This document shows positions 63,631 through 64,000 of a stretch of DNA of 64,000 nucleotides, piece by piece. The notes beneath the pieces were generated by a model that was not told the DNA's origin, searched no databases, and saw only the letters and a program-made list of their open reading frames with translations. Source of the DNA: Parvularcula lutaonensis. GTDB lineage: Bacteria > Pseudomonadota > Alphaproteobacteria > Caulobacterales > Parvularculaceae. Each line of letters starts with the position of its first letter. The stretch's first letter is position 1. A program made the translations under genes and the position numbers. Location of the stretch: contig NZ_BMXU01000002.1 of NCBI RefSeq assembly GCF_014651915.1, positions 1 through 64,000 of the forward strand, in the 5' to 3' direction.

Positions 63631-63707
63631 CGGAGTGTAGCGCAGCCTGGTAGCGCACTTTACTGGGGGTGAAGGGGTCGTCGGTTCGAATCCGGCCACT
63701 CCGACCA
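63631..63707 (+). tRNA. tRNA-Pro (anticodon GGG)
   Basis: The cloverleaf is complete: acceptor CGGAGTG/CACTCCG, D-arm GCGCAGCCTGGTAGCGC, anticodon stem CTTTA/TGAAG with loop CTGGGGG (anticodon GGG at positions 34-36), T-arm CGTCGGTTCGAATCCGGCC and encoded CCA at 63705-63707. GGG decodes CCC, proline. Confidence 0.95.
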
Positions 63708-63741
63708 TTTTCTCGCCGCGCGGCGAAATCCTTCTTCAGCC

Positions 63742-64000
63742 CTATTCCTTCAGCCCCTTGAGCACGTCGAAGGGTGAGCTTTCCTTGCCTGCTCCCGGAT
63801 CCTTCGGCGCCTCGGCGCCTTCCTTCCTCGGGTGCGGGTCCATGGCCAACACGAGCTGTTCGAGCAGCACATCGCCAAGGTCGATGTGATCGCCCTTCAA
63901 AGGCTCCGGCGCGTCGAGATCGGCCTCGACCTCCTCTTCTTCGGTTTCCGAGAACTCGGTGGTGAAATCGACCGCGAAGTTCTCGGCGATGGTTTCGCGC
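63742..64000 (-). CDS. YceD/DUF177 family protein, 3' part only
   Basis: The minus-strand frame is open from the window edge to a TAG at 63744-63742 and gives 85 residues. The C-terminal part is acidic (TTEFSETEEEEVEADLDAP) and ends with the family pattern LKGDHIDLGDVLLEQLVLAMDP, then HPRKEGAE and SPFDVLKGLKE. This is typical of YceD/DUF177, a protein linked to 23S rRNA and ribosomal protein L32 that is often next to plsX. Here it is convergent to the plsX cluster and separated by the LysM and tRNA genes. The N-terminus lies outside the window. Confidence 0.85.
   Translation of the reverse strand, partial: RETIAENFAVDFTTEFSETEEEEVEADLDAPEPLKGDHIDLGDVLLEQLVLAMDPHPRKEGAEAPKDPGAGKESSPFDVLKGLKE

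Overview
The window is GC-rich, densely coded DNA from an alphaproteobacterium of the Caulobacterales/Hyphomonadales/Parvularculales kind. The evidence is a CpdR-type response regulator beside an N-formylglutamate amidohydrolase, a plsX-fabH-ihfA-merR cluster, a Caulobacter-type TonB receptor in a sugar locus with tryptophan-halogenase-like flavoproteins, and a small RNA resembling the alphaproteobacterial MmgR/ar8 (suhB) family. I cannot name the species. No CRISPR array, rRNA or prophage structural genes are visible.

Layout. Positions 1-3465 hold a mobile module: the end of an IS3-like insertion sequence, two ParB-like genes and a large serine recombinase in one overlapping minus-strand operon, and a divergent DNA-binding protein. 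Positions 3466-3990 hold no intact gene, only a possible decayed reading frame. Positions 3991-25507 form a xylan utilisation locus. Its minus-strand arm carries three full-length tryptophan-halogenase-like proteins and one internally deleted homologue, then a LacI regulator, a GPH-type sugar transporter, a secreted SMP-30 lactonase and a 1028-residue TonB receptor. Its plus-strand arm carries two GH3 glycosidases, a GH10 xylanase, xylulokinase and xylose isomerase. The same operator-like palindrome (core TTGACAACGT..GTCAA) occurs before the halogenase operon and in the TonB/GH3 intergenic region, which ties both arms to the embedded LacI regulator.

Positions 25576-33289 are a copper/silver-type efflux operon (small Cys-rich secreted protein, CusC-, CusB-, CusA- and CusF-like proteins, PepSY protein). 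Next come an ScfR/RamB-type regulator divergent from isocitrate lyase (glyoxylate shunt), an ABC exporter, and a HlyD-RND-TolC efflux operon divergent from a TetR regulator with a clear inverted repeat between them. A GST and a short-chain dehydrogenase diverge from homogentisate 1,2-dioxygenase, which has a perfect palindrome in front of it. An M14-like peptidase diverges from a sodium/solute symporter, and a secreted pullulanase with three X25-type modules follows.

The last 8 kb is housekeeping: tRNA-Val(CAC), a small lipoprotein, cpdR, N-formylglutamate amidohydrolase, the putative MmgR-like sRNA, a GT4 glycosyltransferase, plsX-fabH-ihfA-merR, a LysM lipoprotein, tRNA-Pro(GGG) and the 3' part of a YceD/DUF177 gene.

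Together the genes describe an aerobic polysaccharide degrader. Xylo-oligosaccharides would enter through the TonB receptor, be cut by periplasmic or lipid-anchored GH3 and GH10 enzymes, pass the inner membrane by the GPH carrier, and reach the pentose phosphate pathway through XylA/XylB. Pullulanase adds alpha-glucan use. The least explained part is the LacI-linked block of halogenase-like flavoproteins with its degenerate fourth member.
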